From Actinobacteria bacterium OK074 (GTDB taxonomy: Bacteria; Actinomycetota; Actinomycetes; Streptomycetales; Streptomycetaceae): a DNA stretch of 64,000 bases. Under the pieces are notes generated by a model. It was not told the DNA's origin. It saw nothing but the letters and a program-made list of their open reading frames with translations, and did no database searches. The stretch covers positions 19,929 through 83,928 of the forward strand of contig LJCV01000198.1 of the NCBI GenBank assembly GCA_001298575.1. Direction: 5' to 3'. Of the stretch, positions 25,187 through 33,762 are shown in pieces; within the stretch, counting starts at the first letter, position 1, and every line of letters begins with the position of its first letter. Made by a program: the position numbers and the translations under genes.

Positions 25187-27870
25187 CCACCCCCCGGACG
25201 ACCACCCCCCGGACGACCGCCGCCCCGACCGTGCACCGGGTCGCCCCCAGGGGCCGCGGTGCGCACCGCACCATCGCCGCCGCGGTGCGCGCCGCGGCCG
25301 ACGGCGACGAGATCCGGATCGCCCCCGGCGAGTACGTCGAACTCCTCGTCCTGGACCGCGCGGTACGGCTGCTGCCGGACGACGGCCCCGAGCACGCCGT
25401 ACGGGTGCTGGCGGCGGCCCCCGGCAGGCCCGTCCTGGAGGTCACCGCGTCCGGCGTCCGGGTGGACGGCCTGGCGCTGACCGGGCAGGATCCCGCGCTG
25501 CCCGCCGTGCTGGCGGTCGCGGGCGGCCTGGCGCTGACGGGCTGCGCGGTGTCGGGCGGCCGGGTGGAGGCGGCGGGCGAGGCGGCCCTGACGATGGCCG
25601 ACTGCCGGGTCGTCCGGGCGGAGCTGGCCGCGGTGCACGCCAACACCAGCGGCGCGGTGCGGCTGACCCGGGTGCTGGTCGAGGACGTCGACGGCACCGG
25701 CGTGGTCGTCGGATCGGCGGCGGACACCCGGGCCGAGGAGCTGACGGTGCGCCGGGTCACCGGGTCCGGGATCCGCGTCCGAGGCCGGGCCCGGGCCGAG
25801 CTGCGCGGCTGCCGGATCAGCGGGCCGGGCCGCAGCGGGCTGCTGGTGGAGGACGACGCGACCGTCGCCGCCGTCGACTGCCGGGTGGCGGAGACGGGCG
25901 CCGAGGGCGTCCGCGTCCTGGGCAGTTCACCGCGCGGGACCCAGGAAGACGGCGGAGTGGTCCTCACCGGCTGCGAGTTGCTGCGCACGGGCACGGACGG
26001 GGTGGCCGTGTCGGGCTCCGGCGACGTGCTGCTGGTCGACTGCCGGGTGCGGGACGGCGCCGGGCCCGGGGTGGGCGCCGAGGACGAGGGCCGGGCCGAG
26101 CTGGTGGACTGCCAGGTGGAGCGGACGCACGGCTCGGGCCTGGTGGCCCGGGGCAACGCGCGGCTGGCCGCGCGGGGCACCTCGGTGTCCGGGAGCCGGG
26201 CCAACGGCCTGTTGGCGGGCGGGCGTTCACGGGTGAGCGTGGCCGCGGGCGACGTGACGTCGAGCACGTTCAGCGCGGTGCACGCCTGCGACGACGCCCA
26301 GGTCACGCTCACCGCCTGCCGGATCGGGGCGACGCCCGAGCACGGCATCCGGGCCACCGACCGCGCCGAACTCACCGTCGAGGGCGGCCGGGTCGCCGAC
26401 TGCGGCCTGGCCGGGGTGCGGATCGACACCGCGGCCCACGCGCGCGTGCGCAGCCTGTCGGTGGTGCGCGGGCAGTCGGGGATCACCGCCGAGTCGACCG
26501 GCACCGTCGTCCTGGAGGAGTGCGACGTCACCGACGCCGAACGTGCCGGGATCTCCTGCGGCACGGGCACCGCGCCGGTGCTGCGGGACTGCCGGGTCAG
26601 CGGCAGCGGCACCGCCGGGCTCGTCATCGGCGAGCGGGCCACGCCCAGCGTAGAGGGCTGCACGGTACGGGACGCGAGCGGCTCCGGCGTGGTCGTCGGA
26701 CCGGGCGCCGAACCGCGGATCACGGCCCTGACGGTGGCCAGGACCGGAAAGAACAGCGTGTTCGTCGGCGAGCGGGCGCGCGGCACCTTCGAGGAGTGCG
26801 TGTTCGCCGGGGCGGGCGGCGACGGCACCGCGTTCGCGGCCGTGCACGTGTCCGCCGGGGGCGCCCCCGTGCTGCGCGGCTGCGTGGTCCGCGACACCGC
26901 CGAGGACGTGGCCCTGGAGAAGGGCGCCCGCCCGGTGTTCGACGACTGCGTCTCCCGCGGGGTGAAGAACGCGGCCCTGCCGACGGGGCCGCAGTCCGCG
27001 CTGCCCGCCACCGCGGGCGGCGACACGGCCGCCGGGACGAGCGCCCGCGAGACCGAGGCGCCCGCCGAGGACACCCTGGAGGACCTCCTCGCCGAACTCG
27101 ACGGCCTGGCCGGTCTCGCCAGGGTCAAGCACGACGTGTCGTCCCTGGTGAAGCTGATGCGGACGGTGCGCCGCCGCGAGGACATGGGCCTGGCCCCGCC
27201 GCCGCTCAGCCGCCACCTGGTCTTCGCCGGGAACCCGGGCACCGGCAAGACCACGGTGGCCCGCCTCTACGGCCGCATCCTCGCCGCCGTCGGACTGCTG
27301 GAGCGCGGCCACCTGGTCGAGGCCGACCGGTCCGCGCTGGTCGGCGAGTACGTCGGCCACACCGGCCCCAAGACCCAGCGCGTCTTCGAACAGGCCCGCG
27401 GCGGCGTCCTGTTCATCGACGAGGCGTACGCGCTCAGCGCCTACGCCGGCACCAACGACTTCGGCCAGGAGGCCATCGCCACCCTGGTCAAGCTGATGGA
27501 GGACCACCGCGACGACGTCGTGGTGATCGTCGCCGGGTACCCGAAGGAGATGGAGGTGTTCGTCCGCTCCAACCCGGGCCTGGCCTCCCGCTTCACCCGC
27601 ACCCTGCTCTTCGAGGACTACGGCACCGCCGAACTCGTCGAGATCGTCGAGCACCAGGCGGCCCAACACCAGTACGAGCTGACCGGTCCCGGCCGCGAGG
27701 CGCTCGCCGCGCACTTCGCGGCGCTGGTGAAGGACCGCGGCTTCGGCAACGGCCGCGCCGCCCGGCAGCTGTTCCAGGCCATGACCGAGCGTCAGGCGTA
27801 CCGCGTCGCCGAGCTGCCCGAGGCGACGGCGGCCGACCTGATGACGCTGCGACCGGAAGACCTCCCGTAA
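25183..27870 (+). CDS. Beta-helix and AAA+ ATPase fusion (EccA/CbbX-like)
   Basis: The 895-aa protein starts at TTG 25183 inside the TTGA overlap with the giant gene, with GGAG five bases upstream. Residues 20-600 are a right-handed parallel beta-helix with many turns of about 23 residues (VLEVTASGVRVDGLALTG, VVLTGCELLRTGTDGVAV). After a short linker, residues 640-895 are an AAA+ ATPase of the CbbX/SpoVK/EccA class: Walker A GNPGTGKTT (683-691), Walker B VLFIDEAYAL (near 745), sensor VIVAGYPKEM (near 786) and NPGLASRFTRT containing the arginine finger. In mycobacterial ESX systems EccA has a TPR domain in front of this ATPase; here a beta-helix replaces it. It probably remodels or delivers the neighbouring secreted proteins. 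Confidence 0.88.
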   Translation: MTTPRTTTPRTTAAPTVHRVAPRGRGAHRTIAAAVRAAADGDEIRIAPGEYVELLVLDRAVRLLPDDGPEHAVRVLAAAPGRPVLEVTASGVRVDGLALTGQDPALPAVLAVAGGLALTGCAVSGGRVEAAGEAALTMADCRVVRAELAAVHANTSGAVRLTRVLVEDVDGTGVVVGSAADTRAEELTVRRVTGSGIRVRGRARAELRGCRISGPGRSGLLVEDDATVAAVDCRVAETGAEGVRVLGSSPRGTQEDGGVVLTGCELLRTGTDGVAVSGSGDVLLVDCRVRDGAGPGVGAEDEGRAELVDCQVERTHGSGLVARGNARLAARGTSVSGSRANGLLAGGRSRVSVAAGDVTSSTFSAVHACDDAQVTLTACRIGATPEHGIRATDRAELTVEGGRVADCGLAGVRIDTAAHARVRSLSVVRGQSGITAESTGTVVLEECDVTDAERAGISCGTGTAPVLRDCRVSGSGTAGLVIGERATPSVEGCTVRDASGSGVVVGPGAEPRITALTVARTGKNSVFVGERARGTFEECVFAGAGGDGTAFAAVHVSAGGAPVLRGCVVRDTAEDVALEKGARPVFDDCVSRGVKNAALPTGPQSALPATAGGDTAAGTSARETEAPAEDTLEDLLAELDGLAGLARVKHDVSSLVKLMRTVRRREDMGLAPPPLSRHLVFAGNPGTGKTTVARLYGRILAAVGLLERGHLVEADRSALVGEYVGHTGPKTQRVFEQARGGVLFIDEAYALSAYAGTNDFGQEAIATLVKLMEDHRDDVVVIVAGYPKEMEVFVRSNPGLASRFTRTLLFEDYGTAELVEIVEHQAAQHQYELTGPGREALAAHFAALVKDRGFGNGRAARQLFQAMTERQAYRVAELPEATAADLMTLRPEDLP

Positions 27871-27908
27871 GTACTCCCCCGACCCCGCACGACCGTGAGA
27901 AGGGCCTC

Positions 27909-28811
27909 ATGTCACACACCACCGACCCGGCGACGGACCCGAGAGCGGAGCACCAGGACGGCGAGTTCGCCGCCCTGTTCGCCCGCAAGGCGCGCACTCC
28001 GCTGCGCGGTTTCCTGCCCGGCCGCCGGGTCTGGGCGGCCTGCTGCGGCACCGCCGTCGGCGTCCTGGTGATCGCCGGGACCGGCGCGGCCGTCTCCCGC
28101 ATCGACTGGGGCGGCTCCCCGGACGCGCAGGAGGTGACCACCGCCAGCGCCCACGACACCGAGCCGTCCGGGGAACCCTCCGCGGCCGGTAACGGCAGTA
28201 AGGACAAGGCCGGCACCGGGACCGCCACCGGTACGACGAAGGAGGCGCCCCCGCGGGTCGTCTACCTCCCCGCGTCCGGCGGCGGAACGACGACCGACTC
28301 GGGATCCTCCTCCGAGAGCACCACCAAGACCGAGGCCAAGACCAAGAGCGGAACGACGGACACCTCGGACTCCTCGGACTCGTCGACCACGACCGAGAAG
28401 CGCACCACGACCACGACCCCCAAGTCGGCCGCCACCACCGACTTCCTGTGGTCCGACGGGAGCGTGGACTCCGACACGAACGCCTACTGGGACCAGAGCA
28501 CGGTCACCGTCAAGTCGACGAAGCCGCTCACCGGGCTGAAGGTGGTCGTGGCCATCGGCCAGACCGGTGGTGTCGCCTCCTCCGGCACCTGGAGTTCGCT
28601 CGGCGACCAGGTCGCCGTCGGCACCAACTCCAGCAGCTCCCGCGTCGGTTACGTCTTCACCCTGAAGTCGGGCGTCACGCTCGCCGCGGGCACGTACGTC
28701 TTCAAGGTCCAGTACAACCACGACGAGGGCGACCGGGACGCCACGCACGACCAGTACAACTTCACCGCGACGACGGCCGAGGGCAGCGAGTTCCGCACCG
28801 GCAGGTTCTGA
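27909..28811 (+). CDS. TM-anchored Ser/Thr-rich protein with C-terminal beta domain
   Basis: The 300-aa protein has a basic cytoplasmic N-terminus, one membrane helix (about 40-62, VWAACCGTAVGVLVIAGTGAAV), a long Ser/Thr/Lys/Gly-rich linker (about 75-175) and a C-terminal domain of about 120 residues rich in beta strands and aromatic residues. The linker suggests passage through the cell wall. It lies 38 bases after the AAA+ gene, is probably co-transcribed, and ends the rightward operon. No known domain is recognised. It could be a surface receptor or an anchor for the giant protein. Confidence 0.7.
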   Translation: MSHTTDPATDPRAEHQDGEFAALFARKARTPLRGFLPGRRVWAACCGTAVGVLVIAGTGAAVSRIDWGGSPDAQEVTTASAHDTEPSGEPSAAGNGSKDKAGTGTATGTTKEAPPRVVYLPASGGGTTTDSGSSSESTTKTEAKTKSGTTDTSDSSDSSTTTEKRTTTTTPKSAATTDFLWSDGSVDSDTNAYWDQSTVTVKSTKPLTGLKVVVAIGQTGGVASSGTWSSLGDQVAVGTNSSSSRVGYVFTLKSGVTLAAGTYVFKVQYNHDEGDRDATHDQYNFTATTAEGSEFRTGRF

Positions 28812-28859
28812 CGGCCGCGGGCGGGAAGGCCCACGGCACTCACCGGGGCGCGGGCAGGC

Positions 28860-29489
28860 TCACGGCGCCTCGCCGTACGCCTCCCCGCCCGGCTCGAACC
28901 CGGCCGTCCCCGCGGTGGCGTCGGCGAGCCAGGCCCGGAAGGCGGGCACGTCGGCGTCCGGGAGCCCGATCTCGATCGTGACCTGCTCGCCGTAGCGGAC
29001 GTCGCGCACCTCGCGGCCGGTGGCGCGCAGGTCGTTCTGGACCTTGCCCGCGCGCTGGTGGTCGACGGTCACGGTGGCCAGCCGGAAGCGGCGGCGGGTG
29101 ACCGTGCCGAGCGTGTCGAGGGCTTCGCCGACGGCGCCGCCGTAGGCCCGGATGAGGCCGCCCGCGCCGAGTTTGACGCCGCCGTAGTAGCGGGTGACGA
29201 CGGCGACGACGTACCGCATGTCGCGGCGCAGCAGCATCTGGAGCATGGGGACGCCCGCGGTGCCGCCCGGTTCGCCGTCGTCGCTCGCGCGCTGGACCGA
29301 GGCGTCGGCGCCGACGACGTACGCGAAGCAGTTGTGGGTGGCGTCGGTGTGCTCCCTGCGGACGGCCGCGACGAAGTCCTGGGCCTCCCGCTCGGTGGCC
29401 GCCGGGGCCAGCGCGCACAGGAAACGGGAGCGGTTGACCTCGGTCTCGTGCACTCCCGGGCGGGCGACGGTGCGGTACTCGTCCTGCAT
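28860..29489 (-). CDS. YigZ/IMPACT family protein (UPF0029)
   Basis: The 209-aa protein carries the YigZ/IMPACT N-terminal domain with the conserved HNCFAYVVG, DDGEPGGTAGVPML and VTRYYGGVKLGAGGLIRAY motifs, followed by a small ferredoxin-like C-terminal domain. Human and yeast members regulate translation through GCN1/GCN2; the bacterial role is unclear and is thought to involve nucleic acid or ribosome binding. The length is normal and the ATG start matches the family. It lies 27 bases from the phosphatase gene and is in the same orientation. Confidence 0.9.
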   Translation of the reverse strand: MQDEYRTVARPGVHETEVNRSRFLCALAPAATEREAQDFVAAVRREHTDATHNCFAYVVGADASVQRASDDGEPGGTAGVPMLQMLLRRDMRYVVAVVTRYYGGVKLGAGGLIRAYGGAVGEALDTLGTVTRRRFRLATVTVDHQRAGKVQNDLRATGREVRDVRYGEQVTIEIGLPDADVPAFRAWLADATAGTAGFEPGGEAYGEAP

Positions 29490-29516
29490 CGGACCAGGGT
29501 ATGCGGCCGGCCGGTC

Positions 29517-30059
29517 CTACTTCTTCCGGCCCCGGGGCACGGTCACGTCGGTCAGCAGGGCGGCGCCCGGGGCGAGGTCGTGCCAGGAGGCGCCGTACCA
29601 GGCCAGGACGGCGATGGCCGAGGTCGGGAACTTGAGCCGGACCCGGTCCAGCGTGTCGCCGACCCCGTCCCCGGCGGTGTCCAGCACCAGGTCCTCCAGG
29701 CCGGGGTTGTGGCCCACCAGCAGCAGCGTCCCGACCCGGTCGGGCACCTCGCGGACGGCCGCGAGCAGCTCCGGCACGTCGGCCCCGTACAGCCGCTCGT
29801 CCAGTCGTACGGGCGGCGGGGTGCCCCACTGCCCGGCGGCCAGCTCCCAGGTCTGGCGGGCGCGGACGGCGGTGGAGCACAGGGCGAGGTCGGGCAGCAG
29901 ATCGGCGGCGGCGAGGGCCCCGCCGGCGACGGGGGCGTCCCGGCGACCGCGCGGCGCCAGCGGCCGCTCGTGGTCGGGGACGCCGTCGGGCCAGGCGGAC
30001 TTGGCGTGCCGCAGCACCACCAGGCGGCGCAGGGGTCCCGACCCGGCGCGCGCGGTCAC
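29517..30059 (-). CDS. SixA-type histidine phosphatase family protein
   Basis: The 180-aa protein begins LRRLVVLRHAKSAWPDG, the RHxxS active-site motif of SixA phosphohistidine phosphatases. The second catalytic histidine is in LLVGHNPGLEDLV, and PLAPRGRRDA is also typical. It may dephosphorylate phosphohistidine or small phosphoesters. The GTG start at 30059 overlaps the upstream stop by four bases (GTGA), so translation is probably coupled to the CysRS-like protein. Confidence 0.88.
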   Translation of the reverse strand: MTARAGSGPLRRLVVLRHAKSAWPDGVPDHERPLAPRGRRDAPVAGGALAAADLLPDLALCSTAVRARQTWELAAGQWGTPPPVRLDERLYGADVPELLAAVREVPDRVGTLLLVGHNPGLEDLVLDTAGDGVGDTLDRVRLKFPTSAIAVLAWYGASWHDLAPGAALLTDVTVPRGRKK

Positions 30060-30742
30060 GCCCACGCCCCGATCTCCCGGGTGAGTTCGAGCCCGAGCAG
30101 CCGGTCGGCGTAGGCGTACGACTCGAAGCGTGCCCCGTCCGGCACGTCCTCGGCGCGCTCCAGCCGCGCCAGCACCGCCAGCACGGCGGGCATGTCCAGG
30201 TCGTTCTCCCACCCGGCCCGCACCTCCTGTTTGACGGCGTCGGGGACCGGCTTGGAGGGGCTGTTGGCCCAGAGCGCGACGGAGCGGCGCCAGCGGGCGA
30301 GGGTCTCCGCGGCGGCGGTCAGGTCGGCCGGGGCGAGGTCGGCGGGGCGGGTGCGGGGGGTGCGGAGGAGGGCGAGGCGGAGGGCGGAGGGGTCGTCGGG
30401 CCCGCCCTGCTCTCCGGTGACCGGGGCGACGGCGATGCGGGGGCCGTCGGGGGCGGTGGCGTCCGCGGTGGCGAGGACGTGCAGCGCCCGGCCGCCGGAG
30501 GTGACGTCGGGTTCCGCGGGCCGGATGCCGAGCGCGTCGGCGCGGGCGCGCAGTTCGGGGGCGGGGCGGCCGAGGGTGAGGGCGGGGGAACCGCCGAGTT
30601 CCAGGGCGCGCGCGAGGATGTCGGCGGTCAGCAGGACCCGCAGGGCACCGGTACCGGACCCCGCCACGTGCACGTGCACACGCGTCAGCCCCGGGCGGAT
30701 GTCGATGGGCTCGCCGCTTCGGGCGTCGGTGATACGCAGCAC
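30056..30742 (-). CDS. Hypothetical protein resembling a degenerate cysteinyl-tRNA synthetase fold
   Basis: The 228-aa protein begins at GTG 30742 (VLRITDARSGEPIDIRPG). The layout of the first 70 residues parallels the start of CysRS (LRLYD... then VHVHVAGSG where CysRS has its Cys-Gly-Pro zinc and substrate loop, then a Rossmann helix), and NDLDMPAVLAVLARLE near the end resembles a CysRS helix. The HIGH and KMSKS motifs and zinc ligands are absent, so it cannot be an active synthetase. The resemblance is by eye and tentative. The ribosome-binding site is weak. It is coupled to the SixA-like gene. An enzyme handling an aminoacyl or phosphate compound, or a regulatory paralogue, is possible. 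Confidence 0.55.
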   Translation of the reverse strand: MLRITDARSGEPIDIRPGLTRVHVHVAGSGTGALRVLLTADILARALELGGSPALTLGRPAPELRARADALGIRPAEPDVTSGGRALHVLATADATAPDGPRIAVAPVTGEQGGPDDPSALRLALLRTPRTRPADLAPADLTAAAETLARWRRSVALWANSPSKPVPDAVKQEVRAGWENDLDMPAVLAVLARLERAEDVPDGARFESYAYADRLLGLELTREIGAWA

Positions 30743-30900
30743 TAGGTGAGCGTAGGCGGACGGCGGGCGCGATGCAGGCCGGAGGGACCGCTTCCGGACA
30801 GCTTTCGGGGGTTTTCCGGGGGTTTCCAGGAGGGGAATCGCCGCACGGCACCCGGTGTTGACCGGACAGACAGACAAACCCTCGGCCAAGGAGACCGCCC

Positions 30901-31308
30901 GTGTACGGCGACGCAGCGACCATCCGCAGGATCCTCACGGAGACGGGCGACACCTGGGCGGTCGTCGGCCTGTCCACGAACCCGGGCCGGGCCGCGTACG
31001 GCGTGGCGGCCGTCCTGCAACGGTTCGGCAAGCGGGTCGTGCCGGTCCATCCGAAGGCGGAGACGGTCCACGGCGAGCAGGGCTACCCCTCGCTGGCGGC
31101 GATCCCCTTCCCGGTGGACGTGGTGGACGTCTTCGTCAACAGCGACCTCGCGGGCCCGGTCGCCGACGAGGCCGTCGCGATCGGCGCCAAGGCGGTCTGG
31201 TTCCAGCTCGGTGTGATCGACGAGGCGGCGTACGACCGTACCCGGGCGGCGGGCCTGGAGATGACCATGGACCGCTGCCCGGCGATCGAGATACCGCTGC
31301 TGGACTGA
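30901..31308 (+). CDS. CoA-binding domain protein (YccU family)
   Basis: The 135-aa Rossmann protein has WAVVGLSTNPGRAAYGVA, the nucleotide-binding loop of the CoA_binding family, and later VDVVDVFVNSDLAGPVADEA, AVWFQLGV and DRCPAIE, all typical of YccU-type proteins. It probably binds CoA; the physiological role is unknown. The start is GTG 30901 with AAGGAG seven bases upstream. It is divergent from the CysRS-like gene and convergent with the ABC permease. Confidence 0.9.
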   Translation: MYGDAATIRRILTETGDTWAVVGLSTNPGRAAYGVAAVLQRFGKRVVPVHPKAETVHGEQGYPSLAAIPFPVDVVDVFVNSDLAGPVADEAVAIGAKAVWFQLGVIDEAAYDRTRAAGLEMTMDRCPAIEIPLLD

Positions 31309-31338
31309 CCGGCCGGCGGGCCGCCGGGGGCCGCTCGG

Positions 31339-32199
31339 TCAGCGGGCCAGGCGGCCGAGGAGCGAGGACGCCGAGGCGATGCCCAGGGCCGCCGCCAGGA
31401 CCAGGACGCCGTAGTCGAGGGGCAGGTCGGCGGGGGTGCCGAGGAGGAGGCCGCGCAGCGCGTCCACCTGGTGGCTCAACGGGTTGATCTTGCTGATGAC
31501 TTGGAGCCAGCCCGGCATCAGCGTCACCGGGTACAGGGCGTTGGAGCCGAAGAACAGCGGCATGGTGATCGCCTGGCCGATGCCCATCAGGCGGTCGCGG
31601 GTGAGCACGATGCCCGCGATGGTCATCGACAGGCAGGAGAAGAACGCCGAGCCCAGCACCACCGCGACCGCGACTCCCAGCAGCCGCAGGGGATTCCAGG
31701 TCATCCCGACCCCGAGCAGCGCCGCGATGACGATCACCACGACCGCCTGCACCAGCGCCTTCACCCCCGCCGCGAACGCCTTGCCGGTGATGAGGGCGGC
31801 GCGGGGGGTCGGGGTGACGAGCAGCTTGGTGAGGATGCCCGCGTCACGCTCCCAGATGATCTGGATGCCGTAGAAGATGGCGATGAACATCGCGGACTGG
31901 GCGATGATGCCGGGCGCCAGGTAGTCGAGGTAGGGGACGCTGCCGGTCGGGATGGCGTGGAGTTTGGTGAAGGTCTCCCCGAAGATCAGCAGCCACAGGG
32001 CGGGTTGGACCGCGCGGGTGTACAACTCGGTGCGGTCGTGGCGGAGTTTCTGCAGCTCGACCACGCACATCGCGCCGACGCGGGCGGGCAGCACCCGCCA
32101 ACCGGTGCGCGCCCGGGGCGGGGTGACCAGCAGGCCGAGGTCCGCGACTGCCACCGGTTCAGCCGACCCGGGTCGCGGTACGGCGGGTGCTTCGGACAT
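31339..32199 (-). CDS. ABC-2 type transporter permease (DrrB-like)
   Basis: The 286-aa protein has six membrane segments and the ABC-2 pattern LRHDRTELYTRAVQPALWLLI, TPTPRAALITGKA and NPLSHQVDALRGLL that marks daunorubicin-resistance-type exporters. ATG 32199 with AAGGAG nine bases upstream lies inside the end of the ATPase gene (41-base overlap), so the two are coupled. Together they likely export a hydrophobic compound or drug. The upstream MarR regulator suggests induction by that compound. Confidence 0.92.
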   Translation of the reverse strand: MSEAPAVPRPGSAEPVAVADLGLLVTPPRARTGWRVLPARVGAMCVVELQKLRHDRTELYTRAVQPALWLLIFGETFTKLHAIPTGSVPYLDYLAPGIIAQSAMFIAIFYGIQIIWERDAGILTKLLVTPTPRAALITGKAFAAGVKALVQAVVVIVIAALLGVGMTWNPLRLLGVAVAVVLGSAFFSCLSMTIAGIVLTRDRLMGIGQAITMPLFFGSNALYPVTLMPGWLQVISKINPLSHQVDALRGLLLGTPADLPLDYGVLVLAAALGIASASSLLGRLAR

Positions 32200-33106
32200 C
32201 GCGGAAGTCTCCTTGGTCGTCGAGTCCACTGCCCGCCACGACCCGGAAGACGTCCTCCAGGGTGGGCAACGGGCCTTCGCCGCCGAGCCGTTCACGCAGA
32301 CCGGACCTCAACTCCTCCGGGGTGCCCAGGGCTCGGATGCGGCCGCGGTGCATGAGGGCGACCCGGTCGCAGTACTGGTCGGCCTCGTCCATGTAGTGCG
32401 TGGTCACCAGGACGGTCATCCCGGTCGCCTCGCGTACGGCGTTGATGTGCTCCCAGACGTTGGTGCGGGCGATGGGGTCCAGGCCGATCGTGGGTTCGTC
32501 GAGGATCAGCAGCCGGGGCGCGCTGACCAGGGCCTGGGCGAGTTCGAGGCGGCGGACCATGCCGCCGGAGTACGTCTTCGCCAGCCGGTCGGCCGCCTCG
32601 GTGAGGTCGACCGCGGTGAGCGCCTGCTGGACGCGTTCGGCGCGTTCGTGGCGCGGGACGTCGAAGACGCGGGCGAACAGAGCGACGTTCTCCCGCCCGG
32701 TCAGCCCGGCGTCGGCGGACAGCTGCTGCGGCACGTAGCCGAGCAGCCGGCGGACGGGCATGCGCTCGCGGGCCGCGTCGTGTCCGAAGACGCGGACCAT
32801 GCCGGAGGGGACCGGCAGGAGTGTGGTGATGCAGCGGATCGCGGTGGTCTTGCCCGCGCCGTTCGGGCCGAGCAGTCCGAAGACCTCGCCGTCGGCCACG
32901 GACAGGTCGAGCCCGTCGACGGCGGTGGTCTCGCCGAAGGCGTAGCGGAGGCCGGCGCAGGACACGGCGAGGGGGGTGTCGGCCGGGGCTGTGGCGGAGG
33001 TGGGGGCTGTGGCAGTGGCGGGGTCGGGCTCGTCTGCCGCGCCGGGGTCGCGGTCGGGTGCGCTGTCGAGATCGCTGTCGGACTCGCCGGACACGTTCGT
33101 CGTCAT
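32159..33106 (-). CDS. ABC transporter ATP-binding protein (DrrA-like)
   Basis: The 315-aa protein has a 45-residue Asp/Ala/Thr-rich N-terminal extension, then an ABC ATPase: Walker A LLGPNGAGKTT, Q-loop YVPQQ, signature TYSGGMVRRLELAQAL, Walker B LLILDEPTIGLD and H-loop TTHYMDEAD. The C-terminal segment is typical of DrrA-type exporters. It powers the adjacent permease. The ATG at 33106 falls four bases after the marR stop, with GGAG upstream. Confidence 0.95.
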   Translation of the reverse strand: MTTNVSGESDSDLDSAPDRDPGAADEPDPATATAPTSATAPADTPLAVSCAGLRYAFGETTAVDGLDLSVADGEVFGLLGPNGAGKTTAIRCITTLLPVPSGMVRVFGHDAARERMPVRRLLGYVPQQLSADAGLTGRENVALFARVFDVPRHERAERVQQALTAVDLTEAADRLAKTYSGGMVRRLELAQALVSAPRLLILDEPTIGLDPIARTNVWEHINAVREATGMTVLVTTHYMDEADQYCDRVALMHRGRIRALGTPEELRSGLRERLGGEGPLPTLEDVFRVVAGSGLDDQGDFRDVRSTRRTATRVG

Positions 33107-33110
33107 GTCG

Positions 33111-33566
33111 TCATGTCTCCTCGGCCTCCTCGTGCAGGTTCGCGGCCAGCTTGCGCAGGGCCGGCAGTGCCGCTTCCAGTGCCGTTCGCTCGGCCTCGTC
33201 CAGACGGGCCACCTGGCGGCGGACGAGGGCGGCGCGCCGCTGTTCCCAGTCGCGCAGCCTCGTCTTGGCCGCCGGGGTGGGCAGCAGCCGGGCGGCCCGC
33301 CGGTCGGCGGGGTCCGTCTCGCGGATCAGATAGCCGTCCCGGGCCAGCTGGTTGACCAGCGTCGAGACCGAGTTCCCCGCGAGATACAGGAACTTGGCCG
33401 CGTCCGAGACACCGATGCCGGGCCGGGCGTCCAGCAGCCGCAACAGGTCCACCTCCGCGCCGCGCAGCCGCGGTCCGGTGGTGTTGCTGCGCAGGCTTCG
33501 GCGGATGAGGCGCTGGACGGCGGCGAGGGTGTCCGCGAGAGCTTCGGGGAAGCGTTCTGACTCCAC
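33111..33566 (-). CDS. MarR family transcriptional regulator
   Basis: The 151-aa protein has the winged helix-turn-helix (AAKFLYLAGNSVSTLVNQLARDG, then wing IRETDPADRRAARL) typical of MarR. The start is a GTG at 33566 with a poor ribosome-binding site, so the transcript may be near-leaderless. It is the first gene of the marR-ABC ATPase-permease operon and probably represses it until a ligand binds. An inverted repeat lies just upstream. Confidence 0.9.
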   Translation of the reverse strand: MESERFPEALADTLAAVQRLIRRSLRSNTTGPRLRGAEVDLLRLLDARPGIGVSDAAKFLYLAGNSVSTLVNQLARDGYLIRETDPADRRAARLLPTPAAKTRLRDWEQRRAALVRRQVARLDEAERTALEAALPALRKLAANLHEEAEET

Positions 33567-33572
33567 GTTTTG

Positions 33573-33600
33573 ACGGTAGCTCTTTATCAGAGGTAACCGT
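33573..33600. promoter_or_regulatory. Probable MarR operator
   Basis: ACGGTAGCTCT (33573-33583) and AGAGGTAACCGT (33589-33600) form an imperfect inverted repeat around TTATC, seven bases upstream of the marR start. The position suits autorepression of the marR-ABC operon. Confidence 0.5.
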
Positions 33601-33667
33601 GGAAAGGGCGGGTCAAGAGCGGGGTGTTTGTACGTACAGAGTCGCCGTCGGGGGTGGGGCTGGTGGT

Positions 33668-33762
33668 GCGTTGGCGGGTGCGGGCCGTGTGTGGCTGGGC
33701 GCGCCCGCGCGGCGGAGCCGCACAATGTCACAGCCCCGCGCCCCTATCGGGGCTTCGCCCCT
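33668..33762 (-). repeat. Dispersed GC-rich 3'-end element, copy 1
   Basis: The core at 33691-33744 is the reverse complement of 53684-53737, with 51 of 54 bases identical. It lies directly after the CDF transporter stop. A small hairpin GGGGC-TTC-GCCCC (33749-33761) adjoins it. The location suggests transcription termination or mRNA 3'-end stabilisation. Confidence 0.7.
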
